From positions 157,222-221,221 of the forward strand of contig NZ_JALNUR010000004.1 of NCBI RefSeq assembly GCF_026540895.1: 64,000 nt of DNA, given 5' to 3'. The position numbers and the translations under genes are program-made. Below are positions 26,542 to 35,900 of this stretch, piece after piece. Source of the DNA: Sphingomonas sp. GM_Shp_1 (GTDB lineage: Bacteria > Pseudomonadota > Alphaproteobacteria > Sphingomonadales > Sphingomonadaceae). The notes beneath the pieces were generated by a model that saw only the letters and a program-made list of their open reading frames with translations, was not told the origin of the DNA and made no database searches. Within the stretch, counting starts at the first letter, position 1. The number at the start of each line of letters is the position of its first letter.

Positions 26542-29500
26542 TCAAAGATCGACGGCGTAGAGGGAATGGTGCGTCAGGACGAACAAACGTCCGGCACCGT
26601 CCTTGTCCATCACCAGTTGCAGGGGGCGCTCGGGCATGTCGATCCGCCGTAGCAATCGGCCGTCCGGCGCATAGACGAACACCTGTCCGTTCGCGACATA
26701 GAAATTGCCCGCCGCATCGCGCGCCACGCTCTCCCCGCCCCGTTCGGCCAGCACGCGGAAATCGGTGACCGTGCCGTTCGCCCCGACCCGTCCGGCATAG
26801 GTCCGGTTCTCGGACTCGTTGGTGACGACGACCTCGCCGCCGCTGGGCGCGGATGCGAAGCCATGGGCATCCAGCGTATCCGACCAGCGCCAGCCCCGGT
26901 GATCGTCCGGCCCCTGGTTCCATACGCGGAAGGCCGGAAGCACCAGCGAACCATCGGGCGAGACATATTCCTGCGCCTTGGCCTCGCCCATCTTGGCCAT
27001 GAACAGGTCCGCCATGGTCGGATAGGCATAGCTTTTCGGGTCGATCCGGTCGGCGAACTCGCCATTGGCCCAGACATTGACCGGCAGCAGCGTCGTCGCC
27101 CCCTGATGCGGACGCGCCGGCGTCGGCGGAATGACCGTGACCGCCGCCGGGCGGGCGGGATCGATGCTGTACACCGTGCCGTCACGTCCCGCCGAGGACA
27201 GGACCAGCAATCGCCCGGATCGATCGACCGCCAGATTGACCGCGTCGAGCGGCGCATCGGCGACGACGTTCAGCCCCTCCTCCGTCGACCAGCCATAGAT
27301 GCGCTGAAAGAAGCGATCGATGAAATAGAGCCTGCCCTTGGCATCCATCGCGCCTCCCGCGATCGAGTAGAAGCCGTCCGCCAGCTTGCGAACGCCGGGC
27401 GACACCGGCACGGCGGACTGGGTCGCCGCCGTTGGAGGCGCGGGCGGCACGTCCAGGCTGGCGAACTCGCGCTCGCGCACCCCGGTCTGGCGGGTCATGT
27501 CCTTGATCGCGTTCTCGAAGGGATATTTGCTGGCGCGGATGAAGGTCCCGCACCCCTTTTCGTCGCAACTGGCAAAGCCGCTCTCGGCATTCACATGGAC
27601 GTTGCGGAAACGGATATCACCCGAGCCGTAGAGCCTGACCGCCGCATCCATCGGCTTGGCGGTGCGCGTCACGCGATAGCCATGGTAATTGGCGAACAGG
27701 ATGTTGCGGCTGTGGCGGAATTCGGTCGAGACGGCATTGACCCCGTCGCGGACCTCCTGTTCGGTCTGGGGCGCCAGAAACTCCCAGTTCGCGACGTGAT
27801 CCAGCACGATCTCGGCGCGGTAGTGATGCTCGGCCGAAAGCTGATAGACATGCCCCGGCGTCGTGGTGTTCGAGACATGAAAGCCCGCCGACGCCAGCGT
27901 ATTGGGCGACCATAGCGCATTGAACGTACCCCCGCCCCCGTCCGTCACCCAGATGCTGGGATATTGTCCGTCGAACCGCGCGCGATCGCTGCCGAAGCCG
28001 ATCGGGCTGCCGGGCGTCAGCACGGTGCCGCCACCACCCTGGATCTTCACATCATCCACCAGCGACGCCTCGCCCGCCTTCCACAGCAGCGCGGTCGCTC
28101 GCGGATTGACGCCGCCGGTCCACAGCCCGACGCCGGAGATCACCCCCGCCCCACCCTTCGCACTCTCGATCAGCGCGCGGGCGGAACCGACCCCGCGATA
28201 GGCGGGCGAGTCGTCGGCCAGATAGATATGCGTCAGGCTGGGGTGCAGCGCGATCAGAACGCTGTCGGGCCGCAGCTTCAGCGTATCGCTGACCCGATAG
28301 CGCCCCATCGGCAGGTAGAGCACCCGATGCATGTCGATCGCGCGTTGCAGCGCGGCGGTGTCGTCGGTCGTGTCGTCGCCCTTGACGCCTAGGTCACGGA
28401 CATTGGCCCAGGCGTTCACGGCGGGCAGCGCGGGGATGGCGGGACGGGGCCGGGCGGGTGCCTTGGCCAGCGGCATCATCCGCACATCCGTCGCGAAGTC
28501 GCCCATCTGGCCCAGCGCCGGAACCTTCAGGCCGTAGGAGAAGTCCGCCACGCGGTAGCGCGCTCCCGCACCTTTCACCGTCCGGCCGCTGTCGCGGAAC
28601 CGTGCGAAGACCGGCGTCGCGATCCCCACCGCATCGTCGAACCCGATCTGCGTGAACACGCTCTTTTCCGACGAGATCAGTACGCCCGCATCGCGGACAT
28701 TCTCGAACCGCACCTGCTTGCCCCAGAGCGAATCCGAATAACCGCGATCGATCTCGATTCCGACCGGGGTGTCGCGGATCGCGACGTTGACCAGCGTCAG
28801 GTCGACCTCATGTTCCCGGATCGCCGCCTCGCGCTGCCCGATGAAATCGGAGTCGATCAACGTGAACTGCCATGCGGGCGAGGTCTTCTCGGTAACGATA
28901 CCATATCGTCCCCCGAAAAAACGCAGGCCTTGGGCAGCGTTCCCCGCCTGATAGATACCGGCGAAGCCCGATCCCAGATGGAAGTCGACATGGCGCAGAT
29001 AGCCATGCTGGGCGACGCGGAAGCGCACCGCCACCGCGCCGGCATTCCCCTCTCCGACACGAAAATCGATATTGGCCAGCGCGGAGTAGAAGGTGGTCGA
29101 GGTCGCGTCGAACAGGCTTTCGTCGAACGGCACCGTCGTCGGCACCGGCACCGGCGGCTTGCCCGCGCGATACTGGTCCTCGCCTGCGAAGGTCAGCATG
29201 GCGGCGATACCCGATCCGAAACCCGGCGTGGCATCCCCCAGCAGGATTTCGGGCCGGGTTGCGCCGACGCCGAATATCCGCACGCCCGAGCGCAGGATGA
29301 TCGTGCGGCTGATCCGGTATCGACCGGACGGCAGGAAGACGATGCCGCCATGGCCGCTCTCCGCCGCCGCATCGATGCCCTGCTGGATCGCCGCGCTATC
29401 GTCGGCGCGGCCATCGCCCACGCCATGGATCGTCACCGCCTGCGGATCGGACGGGGCGGTTCTATAAACCGATTTCGAGGATTGTGCCGCGGCCGGTGTC

Positions 29501-29559
29501 GCCATCGACGGCGCGAACGCCATCACCACCGCCGCGCCGAGCAGCCAGTTCGCTTTCAT
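26542..29559 (-). CDS. Secreted double beta-helix + SMP-30-like fusion, copy A
   Basis: 1005 residues with signal peptide MKANWLLGAAVVMAFAPSMA. The first Pectate_lyase_3/GH55-like beta-helix starts near 40 (GDGRADDSAAIQQGID, GGIVFLPSGRYRIS). The second starts near 390 (GVKGDDTTDDTAALQRAID, LYLPMGRYRVSDTL) and runs to ~690. From ~720 to the end is an SMP-30/gluconolactonase-like propeller (GRLYFIDRFFQRIYGW, NGQVFVYAPDGRLLRRIDM, LFVLTHHSLYAVDL). Tandem beta-helices recall GH55 beta-1,3-glucanases, but no catalytic residue can be assigned. Copy B lies divergent ~3.4 kb away, with gluconate uptake genes between. Possible role: cleave a polysaccharide and hydrolyse a sugar lactone in the periplasm; this is inference. 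Confidence 0.85.
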   Translation of the reverse strand: MKANWLLGAAVVMAFAPSMATPAAAQSSKSVYRTAPSDPQAVTIHGVGDGRADDSAAIQQGIDAAAESGHGGIVFLPSGRYRISRTIILRSGVRIFGVGATRPEILLGDATPGFGSGIAAMLTFAGEDQYRAGKPPVPVPTTVPFDESLFDATSTTFYSALANIDFRVGEGNAGAVAVRFRVAQHGYLRHVDFHLGSGFAGIYQAGNAAQGLRFFGGRYGIVTEKTSPAWQFTLIDSDFIGQREAAIREHEVDLTLVNVAIRDTPVGIEIDRGYSDSLWGKQVRFENVRDAGVLISSEKSVFTQIGFDDAVGIATPVFARFRDSGRTVKGAGARYRVADFSYGLKVPALGQMGDFATDVRMMPLAKAPARPRPAIPALPAVNAWANVRDLGVKGDDTTDDTAALQRAIDMHRVLYLPMGRYRVSDTLKLRPDSVLIALHPSLTHIYLADDSPAYRGVGSARALIESAKGGAGVISGVGLWTGGVNPRATALLWKAGEASLVDDVKIQGGGGTVLTPGSPIGFGSDRARFDGQYPSIWVTDGGGGTFNALWSPNTLASAGFHVSNTTTPGHVYQLSAEHHYRAEIVLDHVANWEFLAPQTEQEVRDGVNAVSTEFRHSRNILFANYHGYRVTRTAKPMDAAVRLYGSGDIRFRNVHVNAESGFASCDEKGCGTFIRASKYPFENAIKDMTRQTGVREREFASLDVPPAPPTAATQSAVPVSPGVRKLADGFYSIAGGAMDAKGRLYFIDRFFQRIYGWSTEEGLNVVADAPLDAVNLAVDRSGRLLVLSSAGRDGTVYSIDPARPAAVTVIPPTPARPHQGATTLLPVNVWANGEFADRIDPKSYAYPTMADLFMAKMGEAKAQEYVSPDGSLVLPAFRVWNQGPDDHRGWRWSDTLDAHGFASAPSGGEVVVTNESENRTYAGRVGANGTVTDFRVLAERGGESVARDAAGNFYVANGQVFVYAPDGRLLRRIDMPERPLQLVMDKDGAGRLFVLTHHSLYAVDL

Positions 29560-29631
29560 GGTCCTCTCCCTGTTTCGGCCTCATCGTAACCGCCGGGCCG
29601 TCGACGTCGCCAAACTGGATCAAGCCCGATG

Positions 29632-29898
29632 TCAGGCGTGGAGGCTGAGCGTCTGTGCCGCGATCGCCACCTGGGTCCGGTTGCGCACGTTCAGCTTGCG
29701 CATCAGCGCGGTCATGTGCGCCTTCACCGTCGCCTCGGCGATGCCCAGGTCGAACGCGATCTGCTTGTTGAGCAGGCCCGAATGAACGCCGCGCAGGACC
29801 TTCATCTGGGTCGGAGTCAATTGTGCGAGTGCCGCCGCCATCGGTGCGGTAAGGCCCGGACTTGCGGGCTGACGGGCGATCGAGTGCATCCCTTCCAT
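29632..29898 (-). CDS. Short LuxR/GerE-type HTH regulator without receiver domain
   Basis: About 88 residues from ATG 29898, chosen because GGAGG lies six bases upstream; an in-frame ATG at 29946 would give 104. It is nearly all a GerE-type DNA-binding domain (LTPTQMKVLRGVHSGLLNKQIA, ATVKAHMTALMRKLNVRNRTQ). No receiver or autoinducer domain is encoded upstream, where the divergent permease region begins. It is either a stand-alone HTH protein or the end of a decayed response regulator. Position suggests control of the gluconate/beta-helix genes; unproven. Confidence 0.75.
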   Translation of the reverse strand: MEGMHSIARQPASPGLTAPMAAALAQLTPTQMKVLRGVHSGLLNKQIAFDLGIAEATVKAHMTALMRKLNVRNRTQVAIAAQTLSLHA

Positions 29899-29912
29899 CG
29901 TCATCCTCCATG

Positions 29913-29927
29913 TGGCCCGTCGGGCCA
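29913..29927. repeat. 15-bp inverted repeat before the short LuxR gene
   Basis: TGGCCCG-T-CGGGCCA, perfect 7-bp arms, lies just upstream of the SD of the short LuxR gene. As RNA it would form a very short loop; as DNA it could be an autoregulatory site. GC-rich, so chance is possible. Confidence 0.3.
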
Positions 29928-30069
29928 TCGGTTGCCGGTCATTCATGCCGACATGATCCGATCATCCCCGAACGCGCTCCATTTGGACGGATTCGGTTGG
30001 ACAGGTTTTCACCATGCGCCCGGATGTTGCTTGTTATCAAGCCCTTTTCTATTGCCGGATCGCAAAAAC

Positions 30070-30080
30070 CTGTCGTACAA
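30070..30080. promoter_or_regulatory. Candidate GntR/FadR-class operator upstream of gntP
   Basis: CTGTCGTACAA agrees with the FadR-class pattern TNGTNNNACNA except for the first base. It lies ~105 bp upstream of the gluconate permease start, whose operon encodes a GntR regulator. It fits autoregulation but is a short motif. Confidence 0.3.
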
Positions 30081-30185
30081 CTCCGCCAGAGCCATGGGCA
30101 GGTGAACGCACCGCCCCAATGCCGAAGGAGGGGTGTCGATGCGCGATCCGCGAAGCATGACCATCGTCTTGCGACGGGCGATGCG

Positions 30186-31532
30186 ATGACGGGCGGTGAC
30201 GTCAGGCTGATCGCCGCCGCGCTGGCGGGCATAATGCTGGCGGTCCTGATGATCGTTCGCGGACGGCTTCATCCCTTTATCGGATTGCTGTGCGGCGCGT
30301 TCGCGGTCGGGCTTCTCGCCGGATTGCCGCTGGCCGATATCGCCAAGGCGGTGCAAAAGGGCGTGGGCGATATCGTCGGGGGAACCGGCCTGGTCGTCGC
30401 ACTCGGCCTGTCGCTGGGGGCGATGCTGCATTTGTCGGGCGCCGCCGCCGCACTGGCCCAAAGCGCCCTGCGATTGACCGGCGCGAGAGCCGCTCCCTGG
30501 GCGACCCTGGGCATCGCGATCCTGATCGGCCTGCCGCTGTTCTTCGAGACCGGTCTGGTCCTGTTGCTGCCGATCGTGGTCGCAGCTGCCGAGGCGATGG
30601 ACGCACCCGATGGCCCGGCACGCGACGCGGCCAAGCTGCGCCTCATCATGCCTGCGCTCGCTGGGCTCGGCGTGGTCCATGCGCTGGTTCCCCCGCACCC
30701 CGGCCCATTGCTGGCGGTCGAGGCGCTGGGGGCCAATCTGGGCCGGACGATGCTGTACGGTATCCTGATCGCCATCCCGACCGCGATCATCGCGGGACCG
30801 GTGCTGGCGCGCATCGTGACGCCGGGCGTCCGACTGGCCCCGCCGGTGCTGGGCGATCACCGCCTGGACATCGCGACACCGGGGTTGGGGGCGGCACTGT
30901 TCATCGTCTTGCTCCCCGTACTGCTGATCGCGACCGGGGAGCTGGGTCAGCTATCCCCGGCATGGAAGGGCAGCGCTTGGCTGGTCGCCGCCAGCAATCC
31001 GGTGATCGCGTTGCTCGTCACAAACCTACTCGCGCTGCCGCTGTTGTTCGGACGACGGCTGCGCGAGGCGAAGATCCAGGATGCGGTCTGGCACGAAACC
31101 ATGGGCGCAGCGGGCGCCATCCTGCTCGCGATCGGGGCGGGCGGCGCGCTGAAACAGGTGCTGGTCAGCGCGGGGCTGTCCGATCTGCTCGCGCGACTGG
31201 TGATCATGTACGCCATCTCGCCGCTGCTACTCGGCTGGCTGGTCGCGGTGGGGATCAGGCTGGCGGCGGGATCGGCGACGGTCGCGACCATCACCGCGGT
31301 CGGCATCATGCCCGGCGTGGTGGCGGGATCGGGTGTCGCGCCCGAACTGGTCGTGCTGGCGATCGGCGCGGGGTCGGTGTTCTTCAGCCATGTCAACGAT
31401 CCCGGCTTCTGGCTGGTCAAAAGCTATGTCGGGACCAGCACCGCCGACACCTTCCGTACCTGGTCGATGCTGGAGACGGTGATCTCGGTCGTCGGCCTCG
31501 CGCTGGTGATGATCCTGAGCCATATCGTCTGA
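30186..31532 (+). CDS. GntP-family gluconate permease
   Basis: Inner-membrane gluconate:proton symporter family, 448 residues, the normal GntP size, with about 12-14 hydrophobic helices. Landmarks are VGDIVGGTGLVVALGLSLGAMLHLSGAA near 60-90, HALVPPHPGPL near 165 and the C-terminal VFFSHVNDPGFWLVKSY, all strongly GntP-like. ATG 30186 gives the family N-terminus, though its SD is weak. It is followed at 12 bp by a GntR regulator and by a convergent gluconokinase, so gluconate (or a close aldonate) is the likely substrate. Confidence 0.93.
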   Translation: MTGGDVRLIAAALAGIMLAVLMIVRGRLHPFIGLLCGAFAVGLLAGLPLADIAKAVQKGVGDIVGGTGLVVALGLSLGAMLHLSGAAAALAQSALRLTGARAAPWATLGIAILIGLPLFFETGLVLLLPIVVAAAEAMDAPDGPARDAAKLRLIMPALAGLGVVHALVPPHPGPLLAVEALGANLGRTMLYGILIAIPTAIIAGPVLARIVTPGVRLAPPVLGDHRLDIATPGLGAALFIVLLPVLLIATGELGQLSPAWKGSAWLVAASNPVIALLVTNLLALPLLFGRRLREAKIQDAVWHETMGAAGAILLAIGAGGALKQVLVSAGLSDLLARLVIMYAISPLLLGWLVAVGIRLAAGSATVATITAVGIMPGVVAGSGVAPELVVLAIGAGSVFFSHVNDPGFWLVKSYVGTSTADTFRTWSMLETVISVVGLALVMILSHIV

Positions 31533-31544
31533 ACGGGGGTGGGC

Positions 31545-32222
31545 ATGAACGAGGGGCGGCTGGCGGACCGGGCCTATACGGCGATCGTCCGCATCATCAA
31601 CGACGAGGGGCTGGGCATCGGCGACCGCCTGCCCTCCGAAGCGAGGCTGGCCGAGACGTTCGGCATGTCGCGCACCATCGTGCGCGAGGCGCTGGCCCGG
31701 CTCGCTTCGGACGGCATCACCGAGGCGCGGCGGGGCGCGGGCTCCTATGTCAAGCGTCGCCCGTCGGAGCGGCTGGGCACCCATATGCCGATGGACGAAC
31801 TCGCCAAGACGCTGGGCACCTATGAGGTGCGCTTCGTGCTGGAGGCGGAGGCGGCGCGACTGGCCGCGATCCGGCGGTCGAGCGACCAGATGGACGAGAT
31901 CGAGAAGGCGCTCGCCGCGCTCCGCGCCGCCCTGCTGTCCGACGCGCCCGCGCATGACGAGGACTGGTGGCTGCACCGCGCGATCGTCGAGGCGACCGGC
32001 AACTCGGCCTTCCTGCCGGTCTTCGATCATTTGCAGGACGAGGTGATGCACATCCTGCGCGCCGGAGTCGACATTTCGCGCTCGCGCCCGCCCGAGGTGA
32101 TCGGCGCGATGATGGAGGAGCATGACGCCATCGTCGACGCGATCCGCGCGCGCGACGCCGACGGCGCAGCGCTCGCCATGCGGTGGCATTTGTCGCAGGG
32201 GCGCAAGCGGCTGATGCCGTGA
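31545..32222 (+). CDS. GntR family regulator, FadR subfamily
   Basis: 225-residue transcription regulator. The N-terminal winged helix (ADRAYTAIVRIINDEGLGIGDRLPSEARLAETFGMSRTIVREALARL) precedes an all-helical FCD effector domain from ~80 with the usual metal/ligand histidines (HRAIVEATGN, EEHDAIVDAI, MRWHLSQG). ATG 31545 is chosen after GGGGGTGG. It is downstream of gntP in the same operon and convergent with gluconokinase, so a repressor relieved by gluconate or 6-phosphogluconate is likely. Operator candidates are 30070-30080 and 32857-32876. Confidence 0.9.
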   Translation: MNEGRLADRAYTAIVRIINDEGLGIGDRLPSEARLAETFGMSRTIVREALARLASDGITEARRGAGSYVKRRPSERLGTHMPMDELAKTLGTYEVRFVLEAEAARLAAIRRSSDQMDEIEKALAALRAALLSDAPAHDEDWWLHRAIVEATGNSAFLPVFDHLQDEVMHILRAGVDISRSRPPEVIGAMMEEHDAIVDAIRARDADGAALAMRWHLSQGRKRLMP

Positions 32223-32227
32223 CGGCC

Positions 32228-32776
32228 TCAGGCGCGCCTTGCCCCGTCGATCCAGGCCAGCGCCTCCGCGACCAGCCGATCGGGGGAATGCCCGGCATCG
32301 AGCGTCAGCGCGCATTCGCCAGGCAGGGGTCGCTCCAGCGTCGCCAACTGGCTGTCGAGCAGGCTGGGCGGCATATAGTGGCCCGCACGGCCGCGCATCC
32401 GTCGCGCGATCTCATCGGTATCGGTATCCAGCAACACGAAGAACAGGGGCAATCCTGCGGCGCTCCGCAGCCGTTCGCGATAGCTCCGCTTGAGCGCGGA
32501 ACAGGCGGCCACCGCCACGCCGCCGCGCTTCGCCTCCATCCCGATCGCCGCCCCCAGTCGGTCGAGCCAGGGCCAGCGATCCGCATCGGTCAGGGGATGG
32601 CCGCTGCGCATCTTCGCGACATTCGCCGCCGAGTGATAATCATCGCCCTCCAGCACCGGACAATGGAGTTCGGCCCCCAGCCGCTGCGACAGCGTAGACT
32701 TGCCGGTGCCGCTGACCCCCATGACCACGATGCCATAGGGGTCGGTCGCCGCTTCGATGCTGTTGCCCGCCGTCAC
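32228..32776 (-). CDS. gntK: Gluconokinase
   Basis: Cytoplasmic P-loop kinase phosphorylating D-gluconate to 6-phosphogluconate, 182 residues. The Walker A GVSGTGKST lies at 20-28. EGDDYHSAANVAKM and HPLTDADRWPWL match the GntK substrate region, followed by ACSALKRSYRERLR. The start is GTG at 32776 after AAGGGTGACGG. Its stop is 5 bp from the GntR stop. It completes a gluconate uptake and phosphorylation module enclosed by the two beta-helix/SMP-30 genes. Confidence 0.93.
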   Translation of the reverse strand: MTAGNSIEAATDPYGIVVMGVSGTGKSTLSQRLGAELHCPVLEGDDYHSAANVAKMRSGHPLTDADRWPWLDRLGAAIGMEAKRGGVAVAACSALKRSYRERLRSAAGLPLFFVLLDTDTDEIARRMRGRAGHYMPPSLLDSQLATLERPLPGECALTLDAGHSPDRLVAEALAWIDGARRA

Positions 32777-32856
32777 CCGTCACCCTTGTCCTTTCATCCG
32801 GCCTTCCTGCCGGGCCTGTCCGATCACCGCTATCCGACGTGGTGGGCGGAAACGCC

Positions 32857-32876
32857 ATTACGACCTTTGTCGCAAT
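32857..32876. promoter_or_regulatory. Inverted repeat in gntK/copy B promoter region
   Basis: ATTACGAC-CTTT-GTCGCAAT, arms matching at 7 of 8 positions, lies between the divergent gluconokinase and second beta-helix gene. A candidate operator for the neighbouring GntR regulator or an unknown regulator. Confidence 0.35.
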
Positions 32877-32949
32877 CGCGCCCGATCGCGTACTTGCCTA
32901 TCGCAATTCCCCTGCCCCCGATCCGTTCCAGTCCAAGAGGATGACCGCC

Positions 32950-35900
32950 ATGCCGCGCCGCCTTCGCCTTGCCGTCTCGCTGTTGTTGGTCGGGAGCGTC
33001 GCATACCCCGCGCTGGCAGCGGACCGTACCTCCGTCTTCACCCGCTCGCCGGACGATCCCCGTACGGTGACCGTCCAGGCGAAGGGCGATGGGCGAAGCG
33101 ACGATGGCGCGGCGATTCAGCAGGCGATCGACCGTGTCGCGGGTCAGGGCGGCGGCGGCATCGTCTTCCTGCCGTCCGGTCGCTATCGCCTGAGCCGCAC
33201 CCTCTATATGCGACCCGGCGTCCGGCTGTTCGGCGTGGGCAGGACGCGCCCCGTTTTCGTGCTGGCTCCGCGAACGCCGGGTTTCCAGCAGGGCGTCGGG
33301 AGCATGATCTTCTTCACCGGCACCCTGCCACCGCAAGCGGGCAAGGACGCCCCCCGCGTCCCCGTGCCGCCGCCGACCAGCGTGCCCTTCGACCCGGCCA
33401 TTGCCGACGCCAATTCGGGCACCTTCTATTCCGCCATGGCCAATGTCGATTTCGAGATCGGCGCGGGCAATCCGGCGGCCACCGCCGTCCGTTTCCATAC
33501 CGCGCAGCATAGCTATCTGGCGCATATCGACTTTCGGCTGGGCGATGCGCTGGCGGGCATCTATCAGGTCGGCAATCTGGGGCAGGACCTGCATTTCCAT
33601 GGCGGACGATACGGTATCCTCACCGAGAAGCCCTCGCCCGCCTGGTCCTATACGCTGCTCGATTCCAGCTTCGACGGACAGCGCGATGCCGCCATCCGCG
33701 AGCATGAGGCGGGGCTGACGCTGGTCAATACGGTCATCCGCGACACGCCCGTCGGGATCGAGATCGACCGGGGCTATGGCGATTGGCTGTGGGGCAAGGA
33801 TGTCCGGTTCGAGCGGGTCCGCCGTGCGGGCGTCATCATCAGCAACGAGGACAATGCCTATACCCAGATCGGGTTCGAGGGGGCGAGCGCGATCGACACG
33901 CCCGTCTTCGCCCGTTTCCGCGAGAGCGGTCGCGACGTCGCAGGTCCGTCGCGCCGCTATCGGGTAAGCCGCTTCACCCACGGCATGGCGGTGCCTTCGC
34001 CAGGACAGACCGGGCGGTACGAGACGAAGGTCGATGCGACACCATTGTCGTCCACGCCCAGGCTCACCGCGCGCGCCATACGGTCGCTGCCGCCGGTCGG
34101 GGACTGGACCAATGTCCGCGCTCTTGGAGTGAAGGGCGATGACGCGACCGACGATACCGCCGCGCTGCAACGCGCGATCGACAGCCATTCTGTCCTCTAC
34201 TTCCCCGCCGGTTTCTACCGCGTCAGCGACACGCTGCGCCTGCGCCCCGATAGCGTGTTGATCGGCCTGCACCCCAGCCTGACCCAGATCGTCCTGACCG
34301 ACGACAGCCCCGCCTTTCGCGGTGTCGGCAGCGCCAGGGGACTCATCGAGAGCGCCCGTGGCGGCGATGCCATCGTCTCCGGCCTGGGGCTGGCGGCGGG
34401 CGGGCGCAATCCCCGTGCGACGGCGTTGCTTTGGCGCGCGGGCGAACGCTCGCTGGTCGATGACGTGAAGTTCCAGGGCGGCCACGGCACCTTCCGGGCC
34501 GATGGCAGCCGCTTCGATCCGTATAACGCCGATCACAGCGGCGATCCCGATCCGATGCAGCGCTGGGACGGTCATTATCCCAGCCTGTGGGTGACCGATG
34601 GCGGCGGCGGTACGTTCAACGGGCTGTGGACGCCCGACACCTATGCCTCGGCGGGAATGAAGGTGTCGAACACCGAAACGCCGGGCCATGTCTATCAACT
34701 CTCCGCCGAGCATCACCGCCGTGCCGAGATCGTGCTGGACCGCGTCGCGCATTGGGAGTTCCTGGCGCCCCAGACCGAGGAGGAGGGGGGCGAAAGCCGC
34801 GATGCTGTCGCCTTCGAGGTACGCAATTCGCGCGATGTTCTGTTCGCCAATCTCCACGCCTATCGCGTCACCCGCTCGCTCCAGCCCGCGCGGGCGGCGG
34901 TCGCCCTTTACGGCGAGAACGACATCCGTTTCCGCAACGTCCATGTGAATGCCGAGAGCGGCTTCGCGACCTGCCAGGCGGATGGCTGCGGCACCTATCT
35001 ACGCGCCAGCAAATACCCCTATGAGAATGCGATCCGCGACATGACGCGGGGGGCCGAGGTCCGCGAGCGCGAATTCGCGACGCTGGACGTTACCCCCGCG
35101 CCCCTGCCCGCCCCCTCGCCGGCGTTGACGACGGTCCGCCGTCTGGCCGAGGGCTTCTACTCGCTGGGCGGCGGTGCGACGGATGCGAGCGGCAAGCTCT
35201 ATTTCGTCGACCGTCATTTCCAGCGCATCCATGGCTGGAGCGAGGCGGAAGGGCTTTCGATCGTGTCGGAGGCTCCGCTCGATCCGGTCAACCTGGCGGT
35301 CGATGGCTCGGGCAAGCTGATGGTGCTATCCTCGGCGGGTCCGACAGCGACGGTCTACAGCATCGATCCGAAGGCGCCCGCCGCCATCGCCCCGCTGTCG
35401 CCGACCACAGCGCCGCCGCCCGGAGCCCGGATCGCCATGCCCGGCAGCCTGTGGAACAATGGCGAGTTCCGGGATCAATATGACCCCGCCACTGACCGCT
35501 TCACGACGCTGGCGGAGATGTTCGCGCGCGACATCGCCGTCGCCAAACCCACATCCTATGTCGCCCCCGATGGCAGCATCGCCCTGCCCGCGTTCCGGGT
35601 GTGGCAGCAGGGGCCGGCGGACCATCGCGGCTGGCGCTTTTCCGATACGCTCGACACCTATGGCTTCGTCGTCGGAAAGCCCGGCGGCCGCATCGCGATC
35701 GCCAACGGATCGGAGGATCGGACCTATACCGGTCTGCTGGGCGTCGGCGGCACCGTCACCGACCTCAAACCCTTCGCCGATCGTGGCGGCGAAAGCGTTG
35801 CGACGGGGCCGGACGGCCGCGTCTATGTCGCGAACGGGCAGATCTTCGTCTATGGCGCGGACGGTCGCCAGCAGGGGCGGATCGACGTGCCCGACCGCCC

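Noticed and set aside
29899..30400. Possible receiver domain upstream of the short LuxR gene
   Set aside because: No receiver-like sequence (paired acidic residues, phospho-Asp, Lys) is readable in any minus-strand frame there; the region is the gntP promoter and N-terminus.
32830..34944. 704-codon antisense frame over beta-helix copy B
   Set aside because: Mirrors the sense codon bias; the similar antisense frame under copy A reflects paralogy of the sense genes, not a conserved antisense protein.
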